Of a stretch of DNA of 64,000 bases, positions 8,017 to 16,928 are shown in pieces. The stretch's first letter is position 1. Every line of letters starts with the position of its first letter. The translations under genes were made by a program, and so were the position numbers. Source of the stretch: Streptomyces sp. LHD-70 (GTDB taxonomy: Bacteria > Actinomycetota > Actinomycetes > Streptomycetales > Streptomycetaceae); the NCBI RefSeq assembly GCF_031157275.1, contig NZ_JAVIFW010000021.1:1-64000 (forward strand). Reading direction: 5' to 3'. The notes below the pieces were generated by a model, which worked only from the letters and a program-made list of their open reading frames with translations, did not search any database and was not told the DNA's origin.

Positions 8017-10241
8017 TTGGCGGCGTCGTCCTTCGCGTCGTCGGCCTTCTCTTCGCCGTCCTCGCCCTCGACGACGGGGATCAGGGAGAGCTTGCCGCGC
8101 GAGTCGATCTCGGCGATCTCGACCTGGACCTTCTGGCCCACACCGAGGACGTCCTCGACGTTCTCCACGCGCTTGCCGCCGGCGAGCTTGCGGATCTGCG
8201 AGATGTGCAGCAGACCGTCCTTGCCGGGCAGCAGGGAGACGAACGCACCGAAGGTCGTCGTCTTCACGACGGTGCCCAGGTAGCGCTCGCCGACCTCCGG
8301 CATGGTCGGGTTGGCGATGCCGTTGATCGTGGCGCGGGCGGCCTCGGCGGCCGGGCCGTCGGCGGCACCGATGTAGATGGTGCCGTCGTCCTCGATCGTG
8401 ATGTCGGCGCCGGTGTCCTCCTGGATCTGGTTGATCATCTTGCCCTTCGGGCCGATGACCTCACCGATCTTGTCCACCGGGATCTTGACGGTGATGATGC
8501 GCGGCGCGTTCGGGGACATCTCGTCCGGAACGTCGATCGCCTCGGTCATCACGTCGAGGATGTGCAGACGGGCGTCGCGGGCCTGCTTGAGGGCCGCGGC
8601 CAGGACGGAGGCGGGGATGCCGTCCAGCTTGGTGTCGAGCTGGAGGGCGGTCACGAACTCCTTCGTACCGGCGACCTTGAAGTCCATGTCACCGAAGGCG
8701 TCCTCCGCACCGAGGATGTCGGTGAGGGCGACGTAGTGCGTGTCGCCGTCGATCTCCTGGGAGATCAGACCCATGGCGATACCGGCGACGGCGGCCTTCA
8801 GCGGCACACCGGCGTTCAGCAGCGACATGGTGGAGGCGCAGACCGAGCCCATGGACGTCGAGCCGTTGGAGCCGAGAGCCTCGGACACCTGACGGATCGC
8901 GTAGGGGAACTCCTCGCGCGTCGGCAGGACCGGCACGATCGCGCGCTCGGCGAGCGCGCCGTGGCCGATCTCGCGGCGCTTCGGGGAGCCGACGCGGCCC
9001 GTCTCACCGACGGAGTACGGCGGGAAGTTGTAGTTGTGCATGTACCGCTTGCGGGTCACCGGGGAGAGGGTGTCCAGCTGCTGCTCCATGCGGAGCATGT
9101 TCAGCGTGGTGACGCCCAGGATCTGGGTCTCGCCACGCTCGAACAGCGCCGAGCCGTGCACGCGCGGGATGGCCTCGACCTCGGCCGCGAGCGTACGGAT
9201 GTCGGTCAGGCCACGGCCGTCGATGCGGACCTTGTCCTTGATGATGCGCTCGCGGACCAGCTTCTTGGTCAGCGCGCGGTACGCACCGGAGATCTCCTTC
9301 TCGCGGCCCTCGAACTGCGGGAGCAGCTTCTCGGCGGCGATCTCCTTGACGCGGTCGAGCTCGGTCTCGCGCTCCTGCTTGCCGGCGATGGTGAGCGCCT
9401 GCGAGAGCTCGGAGCTGACGGCGGCGGTGAGCGCCTCCAGGACGTCGTCCTGGTAGTCGAGGAAGACCGGGAACTCACCGGTCGGCTTGGCGGCCTTCGC
9501 GGCGAGCTCCGACTGGGCCTTGCAGAGCGCCTTGATGAAGGGCTTCGCGGCCTCGAGACCGGCGGCGACGATCTCCTCGGTCGGCGCCTGGGCGCCGCCC
9601 TTGACGAGCTCGATGGTCTTCTCGGTGGCCTCGGCCTCGACCATCATGATCGCGACGTCGCCGTCCTCCAGGACGCGACCGGCGACCACCATGTCGAAGA
9701 CGGCGTCCTCGAGCTCGGTGTGCGTCGGGAAGGCGACCCACTGGCCCTTGATCAGGGCGACACGGGTGCCGCCGATCGGGCCGGAGAAGGGCAGGCCGGC
9801 CAGCTGCGTGGAGCAGGAGGCGGCGTTGATCGCGACCACGTCGTACAGGTGGTCGGGGTTGAGAGCCATGATCGTCTCGACGATCTGGATCTCGTTGCGC
9901 AGGCCCTTCTTGAAGGACGGGCGCAGCGGGCGGTCGATCAGGCGGCAGGTCAGGATCGCGTCCTCGGAGGGGCGGCCCTCGCGACGGAAGAACGAACCGG
10001 GGATCTTGCCGGCGGCGTACTGCCGCTCCTCGACGTCCACCGTGAGGGGAAAGAAGTCGAGCTGGTCCTTGGGCTTCTTGGAAGCGGTGGTGGCCGACAG
10101 CACCATGGTGTCGTCGTCCAGGTACGCCACGGCGGAGCCGGCGGCCTGCTTGGCCAGGCGGCCCGTCTCGAAGCGGATGGTGCGGGTGCCGAAGGTGCCG
10201 TTGTCGATGACGGCCTCGGCGTAGTGGGTCTCGTTCTCCAC
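8013..10241 (-). CDS. pnp: polyribonucleotide nucleotidyltransferase (PNPase)
   Basis: 3'-5' phosphorolytic exoribonuclease and RNA-tailing enzyme; the streptomycete protein is also known as guanosine pentaphosphate synthetase. 742 aa, full length. Two RNase PH-like domains (about residues 15-150 and 340-560) flank a helical linker. A KH domain follows (GEVIGPKGK near 580-590) and an S1 domain (GTVVKTTTFGAFVSLLPGKDGLLHIS region, about 640-710), then an acidic tail. The GTG start at 10241 has GGAGAG upstream. It follows rpsO on the same strand, with a hairpin between them that in related species is a processing/termination point. Confidence 0.97.
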   Translation of the reverse strand: MENETHYAEAVIDNGTFGTRTIRFETGRLAKQAAGSAVAYLDDDTMVLSATTASKKPKDQLDFFPLTVDVEERQYAAGKIPGSFFRREGRPSEDAILTCRLIDRPLRPSFKKGLRNEIQIVETIMALNPDHLYDVVAINAASCSTQLAGLPFSGPIGGTRVALIKGQWVAFPTHTELEDAVFDMVVAGRVLEDGDVAIMMVEAEATEKTIELVKGGAQAPTEEIVAAGLEAAKPFIKALCKAQSELAAKAAKPTGEFPVFLDYQDDVLEALTAAVSSELSQALTIAGKQERETELDRVKEIAAEKLLPQFEGREKEISGAYRALTKKLVRERIIKDKVRIDGRGLTDIRTLAAEVEAIPRVHGSALFERGETQILGVTTLNMLRMEQQLDTLSPVTRKRYMHNYNFPPYSVGETGRVGSPKRREIGHGALAERAIVPVLPTREEFPYAIRQVSEALGSNGSTSMGSVCASTMSLLNAGVPLKAAVAGIAMGLISQEIDGDTHYVALTDILGAEDAFGDMDFKVAGTKEFVTALQLDTKLDGIPASVLAAALKQARDARLHILDVMTEAIDVPDEMSPNAPRIITVKIPVDKIGEVIGPKGKMINQIQEDTGADITIEDDGTIYIGAADGPAAEAARATINGIANPTMPEVGERYLGTVVKTTTFGAFVSLLPGKDGLLHISQIRKLAGGKRVENVEDVLGVGQKVQVEIAEIDSRGKLSLIPVVEGEDGEEKADDAKDDAAK

Positions 10242-10632
10242 TAGCGATCTCTCCGTTTGCTTGTCGTTCCGGTGTCGGCGTGACGCCGGAACTGTTCGTC
10301 TTTTGTCCGCGTCGCCCGTGTGGCGAGGGGACGGGGGCGGAGCAGCGCCTTGAGTGCGGGCCGGTCTTCGATCGAAGCACCCGGGGGTTGCACTTCGTTT
10401 TCCCGGGGGCCACTACCGAGGACCGGCGTCGGCGGAGGTCGCCTCTCCTCGTGCGTATCGTCCTTGTTCTGCGTTGTCCGGTACGGCTGTGCCGCGCGGG
10501 ACGGTCCGTCACACGTGACGTACGTCTCGTACGGTGTTCCGTGACCAGACTACAAAGCCGTCGTGCTCTGTGCGCACGTACAGCAAAGGGAGCGGCCCCC
10601 TAGGCGTGGGAACCGCTCCCTTTCACGGCGTT
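10242..10632. other. rpsO-pnp intergenic region
   Basis: 391 bp with no believable gene. It should hold the pnp promoter and leader. A hairpin close to the rpsO stop is listed separately. In streptomycetes pnp is known to be transcribed both from its own promoter and by read-through from rpsO; no clear -35/-10 pair could be picked by eye. Confidence 0.6.
10585..10623 (-). terminator. rpsO terminator / processing hairpin
   Basis: An 11-bp perfect stem, AAAGGGAGCGG (10585-10595) with CCGCTCCCTTT (10613-10623), starts 10 nt after the rpsO stop codon. It may be a partial terminator or an RNase cleavage site between rpsO and pnp. Confidence 0.75.
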
Positions 10633-10920
10633 TTACTTGGCGCCCGCCGCACCGCGGCGGATGCCGAGGCGCTCGACGAGGGCACGGAAGCGCGTGATGT
10701 CCTTCTTGGCCAGGTACTGAAGCAGGCGGCGACGCTGGCCGACCAGGATCAGCAGGCCACGACGGGAGTGGTGGTCGTGCTTGTGGGTCTTCAGGTGCTC
10801 GGTCAGGTCCGAGATGCGGCGCGAGAGCAGGGCGACCTGGACCTCGGGGGAGCCGGTGTCACCCTCCTTGGTGGCGAACTCGGCCATGATCTGCTTCTTC
10901 GTGGCGGTGTCGAGGGACAC
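10633..10920 (-). CDS. rpsO: 30S ribosomal protein S15
   Basis: Binds 16S rRNA early in small-subunit assembly. 95 aa. Typical S15 features: GDTGSPEVQVALL near residues 20-32, LTEHLKTHKHDHHSRRGLL near 40-58, and RRRLLQYL near 64-71. The GTG start is preceded by GAGGAG at correct spacing. It is the first gene of the rpsO-pnp unit. Confidence 0.97.
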   Translation of the reverse strand: MSLDTATKKQIMAEFATKEGDTGSPEVQVALLSRRISDLTEHLKTHKHDHHSRRGLLILVGQRRRLLQYLAKKDITRFRALVERLGIRRGAAGAK

Positions 10921-11121
10921 GCGAACTCCTCATGTGTCTGGTTGCTGCCACCGAGTGCCCCTGGTCTACATCTCAGGGGAGCTTCCGTTACTCGGGAGGC
11001 GGGATCCGCTGGGCGCTGTCCCCCAGCGCTTCAGTGCTTCTCAGCTGCTCCGGGGGCGCGTACACAAACGGCCGCTACACAGAGTACCAGTCGGTGCTCG
11101 GGCGCTTTACCACGGTGTACG

Positions 11122-11155
11122 CGAGAGGGGCCCGGGAAGACCCGGGCCCCTCTCG
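11122..11155 (-). terminator. terminator hairpin after eccD
   Basis: A perfect 15-bp stem, CGAGAGGGGCCCGGG (11122-11136) with its complement at 11141-11155, and a 4-nt loop lie just beyond the eccD stop and upstream of rpsO. Confidence 0.85.
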
Positions 11156-11175
11156 TCCTCTGTACCGGCAGGGCG

Positions 11176-12633
11176 CTATACCCCTCCGCGCACCTTGGCG
11201 TACACGTCGAGCACGGCCAGGCAGAGCGGGATGAGGGAGAGCAGGACCAGCGAGTCCGCGAGGTCGAGCATCCGGCCCCAGAACGGGGAGAGGCCCTTCT
11301 GCGGGACGATCAGGGCGATCGCGATCAGGAGCAGCGCACCGGCCACGACGCAGGCGCCGAGCCACAGCGTGCGGATGTCGACCGGACCCGAGTCGCCCTG
11401 GGCGAGGTCCTTCAGCATCTCCACCGGCGGCGAGATCGCGAGGCCGAGGATCAGCAGCGCGATGGTGACGACGCCGGAGACCATCAGGCAGGTGACCTGC
11501 GCGGTGTAGCGGAAGAGGCGGGCGCGGAGCATCGCGGCGAGGCCGACGACCAGGGCGACGAGCTGGGCCCAGCCGCTGTCGCTGAAGCCGAGGACGGCAC
11601 CGGCGGAGCCGACGATGACGATGGCGCAGCCGCCGACCATGCCGAGCAGGAGCTCGTGACCGCGGCTGGTCTGGGCGACGATGCGCTGGACGTCGACGGC
11701 CTCGAGGTTGCCCTCCTGGCCCTCGCGGCGGGCGCGGGCCAGGTCCTCCGGCGAGCGGAAGCCGATCGGCAGCTTGGCGAACCGGGCGGACCAGCCCGGC
11801 AGGAAGCCGATCACGGCGACGGCGACGACGGCGGTGCCGGCGGCGATCTCGCGCGGCTCGGCCTCGGTGAGGATGCCGACGAACGCGGCGAGCGTGCCGA
11901 TGGCGGCGGCGAGCGCCGCGGCGACGAACGGTGCGTCACCCTGCGGCAGCAGCATGATCAGCACGACGGAGAAGATCAGTACGACCACACAGCCGACCAG
12001 GAACTGGAGCTTTCCCGGTCCCTGTCCCGCGTCCTGCGGAAGGACGCCCGATCCGGCGATCAGTGCGTGCGGCAGTGATGCGATGCCGAGTGCGACTGCC
12101 GCGCCCCGGTCGTCGTACACCCGGCCGCGCACGCCCGCGAGGGCGGTGAGCGCGATCGCGACGACGCCGGCGACGATGCCCTGCAGTCCGTTCATGTCAT
12201 GGCGCAGCGGATCCGCGAACCAGAACACGAAGCCGAGCATCGTCAGGAGCAGTACGCCCGAGACGAGACCGGCGACGCGCATGAGGTTGTCGTTCCACCC
12301 GCGCAGATCCTGCTTGACCGCCGAAGCGACCGCGTCCACCACGTCGTCGTGGACGGCCGGCGGCAGCGAGTCGGCGAACGGCCGCAGCAGCAGCACCTCG
12401 CCGTCGCGGACGCGGTGCTCGAGGAGCGATCGGCTCGCGTCGAGCACGTCGCCGTCGCGGCGTACCAGGTGGTACCCGGCGAGGGCGTTGTCGTCGTGGG
12501 CCATGCCCGAGAGCCGTACGATCTCCGGATAGATGTCCTGGATCGGCAGATCCTCGGGCAGCGCCACATCGATACGACTGTCCGGCGCTGCGACGGTGAC
12601 CCGGCAGAAACCTGTCGATGTGCCCGTGCTCAC
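11176..12633 (-). CDS. eccD: type VII secretion integral membrane protein EccD
   Basis: Core multi-spanning channel component of the ESX machine. About 485 aa. The N-terminal ~95 residues form the ubiquitin/YukD-like cytosolic domain (CRVTVAAPDSRIDVALP... VLLLRPF). They are followed by about eleven hydrophobic helices, matching the EccD plan. I start at GTG 12633 (STGTSTGFCRV), where CAGGGGGAAC provides a ribosome-binding site; an upstream TTG-type extension to 12690 is less likely. Divergent from eccC with 265 bp between them. A hairpin follows the stop. Confidence 0.93.
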   Translation of the reverse strand: MSTGTSTGFCRVTVAAPDSRIDVALPEDLPIQDIYPEIVRLSGMAHDDNALAGYHLVRRDGDVLDASRSLLEHRVRDGEVLLLRPFADSLPPAVHDDVVDAVASAVKQDLRGWNDNLMRVAGLVSGVLLLTMLGFVFWFADPLRHDMNGLQGIVAGVVAIALTALAGVRGRVYDDRGAAVALGIASLPHALIAGSGVLPQDAGQGPGKLQFLVGCVVVLIFSVVLIMLLPQGDAPFVAAALAAAIGTLAAFVGILTEAEPREIAAGTAVVAVAVIGFLPGWSARFAKLPIGFRSPEDLARARREGQEGNLEAVDVQRIVAQTSRGHELLLGMVGGCAIVIVGSAGAVLGFSDSGWAQLVALVVGLAAMLRARLFRYTAQVTCLMVSGVVTIALLILGLAISPPVEMLKDLAQGDSGPVDIRTLWLGACVVAGALLLIAIALIVPQKGLSPFWGRMLDLADSLVLLSLIPLCLAVLDVYAKVRGGV

Positions 12634-12898
12634 CTGGTAGTTCCCCCTGTATACAAGGCCCTGACTTACGTCTTTACGCCGCGCGTACAACGGCGGAGCG
12701 CCACCCTACCCTCAGGTCTGGGGGGCTCCGGCGCCACCTCCCTCATTTCTCCTCGCACTCTTGCCGCATCTCCACCCCTCCTGGATGCCTGAGTGTCGGA
12801 GCTTGACAGTAGGATCGGCGCCTACGACGGGAAGCCGTCGCCGCTCAACGGGGGGCGTCGGTGCATGGACGTATCAATTACGAAGGATGAGTGCATCG

Positions 12899-15800
12899 GT
12901 GAGCGTCGTCATCATCAAACGGCAGCCGCGGATTCAGCCGCCTGCCGTCCCGGAGGGGGAGGTCAAGCTCGAGTCACCGCCCGAAATTCCTCGGGAGGGC
13001 GACGACAGTGTGCTGATGAACCTGCTGCCGATGTTCGGCATGTTGGGTTCCGTCGGCTTCTTCTTCATGCCGAACCTGCCGTCGTACATGCGCGTGGTGG
13101 GCGGTCTCATGCTCGCCTCGACGCTTGCGATGGCCATCGCGCAGTTCGCCAAGTCCCGGCAGGGCGGCGGCGCCGGGATGGCGCAGGACCGGCGTGACTA
13201 CTTCCGGTATCTCGAGCAGGTCCGCAAGGACGTGCACAAGACCGCCGAACTCCAGCGCCGTACACAGCTGTTCCAGCACCCGGACGCGGACCAGCTCTGG
13301 GCCGTGGCCGCGGACGGCAAGCGGCTGTGGGAACGCCGGCCGACGGACAACGACTTCGCGTCGGTCCGTATGGGCCTGGGCAGCCAGCAGTTGAACACTC
13401 CGCTGGTCGCGCCGGAGACAGCGCCCAAGGAAGAGCTCGAGCCGCTGACGGCAGCGGCGATGAAGGCCTTCCTCGACGCGCACGGCTCGATCGCCGACCT
13501 GCCGGTCGCGGTCTCGCTGCGCGCCTTCTACCACCTGGCGCTCTGCGGCGACACGGACACGGTGTACGCCAACGCGCGTGCGGCGATCGCCCAGTTGACC
13601 ACGCTGCACTCCCCCGAGGACCTGCTCGTCGCCGTGGTGGCGCACCCCTCGGCGGCGGCGGACTGGGACTGGATCAAGTGGCTGCCGCACGCCCAGCACC
13701 CGAAGTCGAAGGACGGCGCGGGCTCGGCCCGGCTGCTCTTCGACGACCTCGGCGAGCTGGAGGAGGCGCTCGAGGACCAGCTGGGCGACCGCCCGCGCTG
13801 GAACCGTGACGCGAACCCGGTGTACGACCAGCCGCATCTGCTTGTCGTCCTCGACGGCGGCACCGTCCCGCCCGACTCCGAACTCGCGGGCGCCGAGGGC
13901 CTCCAGGGCGTGACCTTCCTGGAGATCGCCCCCGGTGAGCTGGAGGACGAGCTGCGCGGCGGTCTGACGGCGTACCTGAAGCCGGAGAAGCTGCAGCTGT
14001 TCGTCGGCCACGAGTCGGCGTACAGCGGCACGCCCGACGCCCTGAGCCTGGAGCAGGCCGAGGCGCTCGCCCGGCAGCTGGCGGCGTACCGCGTCGGCAG
14101 CGCCGAGGAGGGCGAACCGCTCCTCGCCAACCTGGACTTCACCGACCTCATGGGCATCGGCGACGCCGGTTCGGTGGACGTCTCGCGCACCTGGCGGCCG
14201 CGCACGCAGCACGAGCGGCTGCGCGTGCCGATCGGTGTCGGCCAGGCCGGTGAGCCGGTCATGCTCGACCTCAAGGAGGCGGCGCAGGAAGGCATGGGCC
14301 CGCACGGCCTGTGCGTCGGCGCCACCGGTTCCGGTAAGTCCGAGGTGCTGCGCACGCTGGTGCTCGGCCTGTCGGTGACGCACTCCTCGGAGACGCTGAA
14401 CTTCATCCTCGCGGACTTCAAGGGTGGTGCGACCTTCGCCGGCATGGCGGACATGCCGCACACCGCGGCCGTCATCACCAACCTCGCCGACGACCTCACG
14501 CTCATCGACCGCATGCGCGACTCGATCACCGGTGAGATGCAGCGCCGCCAGGAGCTGCTGCGTACGGCGGGCAACTTCGCCAACCTCACGGACTACGAGA
14601 AGGCGCGCGCCGCCGGTGCCGCCCTCGAACCGATGCCGTCCCTTGTCATCGTGCTCGACGAGTTCTCCGAACTCCTCACCGCGAAGCCGGACTTCATCGA
14701 CATGTTCATCCAGATCGGTCGTATCGGCCGATCCCTGGGTGTGCACCTGCTGCTCGCCTCGCAGCGCCTGGAAGAGGGCAAGCTGCGCGGTCTGGACACG
14801 TACCTCTCGTACCGCATCGGTCTGCGGACGTTCTCCGCGGCCGAGTCGCGTACGGCGATCGGTGTGCCGGACGCGTACCACCTGCCGTCGATCCCGGGTT
14901 CGGGTTATCTGCGGTACGACACCGACACCATGGTGCGTTTCAAGGCGGCCTACGTGTCCGGTCCGTACCACGGCGAGGGCCCCTCGCGCGTGCACCGTTC
15001 GACGCAGCTGCGGCCCGCGGTGTTCAAGGCCGGGCACGTGGAGCTGCCGCCGCAGCCGGTGATCGAGGAGCCGGAGCAGGACAACCGCGTCGACGACGCC
15101 CTCGCGGACACCGTGCTCGACGTGATCGTCAGCAAGATGGTCGGCCAGGGCCCGCCGGCGCACCAGGTGTGGCTGCCGCCGCTGGAGGAGGCGCCCTCTC
15201 TGGAGCAGCTGCTTCCGGCTCTGGCGATCACGCCGGAACGCGGCCTGACCGCACCGGAGTACACGGCGCTCGGCCGGCTCAATGTCCCGGTCGGCCTCGT
15301 CGACAAGCCCTTCGAGCAGCGCCGCGACGTCCTGTACCGGGACTTCTCCGGTGGTTCCGGTCACGGTCTGTTCGTGGGTGGTCCGCAGTCTGGAAAGTCG
15401 ACGCTGCTGCGCTCGATGATCACCTCGTTCGCGCTCACCCACACGCCCAGCGAAGTGCAGTTCTACTGCCTGGACTTCGGTGGTGGTGGTCTCATCGCGA
15501 TGGAGGACCTGGTCCACGTCGGCGGTGTCGCGAACCGGCTCGACGCCGAGAAGGTGCGGCGTACGGTCAGCGAGGTGGAGGGCATCCTCAACGCGCGCGA
15601 GGAGTACTTCCGCGCGAACAACGTCGACTCGATCCAGACCTACCGGCAGCGCCGGGCCTCGGGCCAGCTGCCCGACCAGCTCTGGGGTGACGTCTTCCTG
15701 GTCGTCGACGGCTGGGGGACGTTCAAGACGGACTACGAAGGCCTCGAGGCGTCCATCACCGACATGGCGATGCGCGGTCTCGGCTTCGGTGTCCACGTGA

Positions 15801-16843
15801 TCATCACGGCGAGCCGGTACACCGAGGTGCGGCCCGCGCTCAAGGACATGCTGCAGAACCGCATCGAGCTGCGACTCGGTGACCCCACCGAGTCGGAGAT
15901 CGACCGCAAGGTCGCGCAGAACGTCCCTGCGGCCGTGCCCGGCCGTGGTCTGAGCACGGACAAGCTGCACTTCATGACGGCGCTGCCGCGCGTGGACGGT
16001 TCCTCGGAGACCGAGGATCTCGCGGACGCCACCTCCGTGGTGATCAACGCGATCAACGAGAACTGGCAGGGCGCCCCGGCCCCCGCGGTGCGGCTCCTGC
16101 CGCGCCAGCTGGACGCGGACCGTCTGCCCAAGGGCTTCGAGCACCCGGAGCGCGGTATCGCCTTCGGTATCGACGAGTCCCAGCTCGCCCCGGTCTTCGT
16201 GGACTTCGAGAGCGACCCGCACTTCGTCATCTTCGGCGAGAGCGAGTCCGGCAAGTCCGCGCTCATCCGGCTGCTCATCAAGCAGATCTGCGAGCGGTAC
16301 CCAGCGGACAAGGCGAAGATCGTCATCGGTGACTACCGCCGTGCGCACCTGGAGGGCGTCCCCGAGTCGCACCTCTCGCGCTACTGCGCCTCGGCGCCGG
16401 CCCTCACGGAGACCCTGGAGGGTCTGGCGGGCTCGCTCAGCCGCCGTATGCCGGGTCCGGACGTCACGCCCGAGCAGCTGCGCAACCGCAGTTGGTACAG
16501 CAGCCCGGACGCGTTCGTCATCATCGACGACTACGACCTGGTGGCCACGGGCATGAACCCGCTCCAGCCGCTGCTCGAGTACCTGCCGTTCGCGCGGGAC
16601 GTGGGTCTGCGCGTGATCATCGCGCGCCAGTCCGGCGGTGCCAGCCGCTCCCTGTACGAGCCGGTGATGCAGCGCATCCGTGAGCTCGGCGCGCAGGGTG
16701 TGGTCCTGTCCGGTGACCGTGTCGAGGGCCAGCTCCTCGGCAACATCACGCCGACCCAACTCCCGCCCGGCCGTGGCTTCTTCCACACGCGCCGCCGTGG
16801 TGGGCAGATGATCCAGACGGGCTGGCTGCCGTCTCGGTTCTGA
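12899..16843 (+). CDS. eccC: type VII secretion ATPase EccC (three P-loop domains)
   Basis: Motor of the ESX system, recognising substrate C-termini and driving export. About 1314 aa in a single chain, the fused EccCa+EccCb arrangement. Two transmembrane helices near residues 40-80 (GMLGSVGFFFMPN region) precede three FtsK/SpoIIIE-like ATPase domains. Their Walker A motifs are GATGSGKS (474-481), GGPQSGKS (827-834) and GESESGKS (1113-1120), and the Walker B-like strands are LVIVLDEFSE, VFLVVDGWG and FVIIDDYD. All three lysines are intact. I start at GTG 12899, 11 nt after GAAGGA; ATG 12887 would overlap that site. A perfect TTGACA -35-like hexamer lies at 12803-12808, but its best -10 partner is too close (14 nt). 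Confidence 0.96.
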   Translation: MSVVIIKRQPRIQPPAVPEGEVKLESPPEIPREGDDSVLMNLLPMFGMLGSVGFFFMPNLPSYMRVVGGLMLASTLAMAIAQFAKSRQGGGAGMAQDRRDYFRYLEQVRKDVHKTAELQRRTQLFQHPDADQLWAVAADGKRLWERRPTDNDFASVRMGLGSQQLNTPLVAPETAPKEELEPLTAAAMKAFLDAHGSIADLPVAVSLRAFYHLALCGDTDTVYANARAAIAQLTTLHSPEDLLVAVVAHPSAAADWDWIKWLPHAQHPKSKDGAGSARLLFDDLGELEEALEDQLGDRPRWNRDANPVYDQPHLLVVLDGGTVPPDSELAGAEGLQGVTFLEIAPGELEDELRGGLTAYLKPEKLQLFVGHESAYSGTPDALSLEQAEALARQLAAYRVGSAEEGEPLLANLDFTDLMGIGDAGSVDVSRTWRPRTQHERLRVPIGVGQAGEPVMLDLKEAAQEGMGPHGLCVGATGSGKSEVLRTLVLGLSVTHSSETLNFILADFKGGATFAGMADMPHTAAVITNLADDLTLIDRMRDSITGEMQRRQELLRTAGNFANLTDYEKARAAGAALEPMPSLVIVLDEFSELLTAKPDFIDMFIQIGRIGRSLGVHLLLASQRLEEGKLRGLDTYLSYRIGLRTFSAAESRTAIGVPDAYHLPSIPGSGYLRYDTDTMVRFKAAYVSGPYHGEGPSRVHRSTQLRPAVFKAGHVELPPQPVIEEPEQDNRVDDALADTVLDVIVSKMVGQGPPAHQVWLPPLEEAPSLEQLLPALAITPERGLTAPEYTALGRLNVPVGLVDKPFEQRRDVLYRDFSGGSGHGLFVGGPQSGKSTLLRSMITSFALTHTPSEVQFYCLDFGGGGLIAMEDLVHVGGVANRLDAEKVRRTVSEVEGILNAREEYFRANNVDSIQTYRQRRASGQLPDQLWGDVFLVVDGWGTFKTDYEGLEASITDMAMRGLGFGVHVIITASRYTEVRPALKDMLQNRIELRLGDPTESEIDRKVAQNVPAAVPGRGLSTDKLHFMTALPRVDGSSETEDLADATSVVINAINENWQGAPAPAVRLLPRQLDADRLPKGFEHPERGIAFGIDESQLAPVFVDFESDPHFVIFGESESGKSALIRLLIKQICERYPADKAKIVIGDYRRAHLEGVPESHLSRYCASAPALTETLEGLAGSLSRRMPGPDVTPEQLRNRSWYSSPDAFVIIDDYDLVATGMNPLQPLLEYLPFARDVGLRVIIARQSGGASRSLYEPVMQRIRELGAQGVVLSGDRVEGQLLGNITPTQLPPGRGFFHTRRRGGQMIQTGWLPSRF

Positions 16844-16860
16844 GGTTGGTTCGTACGACG

Positions 16861-16899
16861 CCGAAGGGGCGGCACCCGTTGTGGGTGCCGCCCCTTCGG
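16861..16899. terminator. strong bidirectional terminator after eccC
   Basis: A 17-bp perfect stem (16861-16877 with 16883-16899), a 5-nt loop and then GGGGTTTTC. It lies between the convergent eccC and the SUKH-4 protein gene. Confidence 0.9.
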
Positions 16900-16928
16900 G
16901 GTTTTCGGTGACCTGTACCGACTTGGGC

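Noticed and set aside
12803..12828. TTGACA ... TACGAC as the eccC promoter
   Set aside because: The -35 hexamer is perfect, but the 14-nt spacing is too short for a standard promoter, so it was not listed as a feature.
12974..16786. Very long open frame (about 1270 aa) on the minus strand opposite eccC
   Set aside because: It mirrors eccC codon for codon, is Arg/Val/Leu-rich noise without motifs, and has no ribosome-binding site. Such antisense frames are expected at this GC content.
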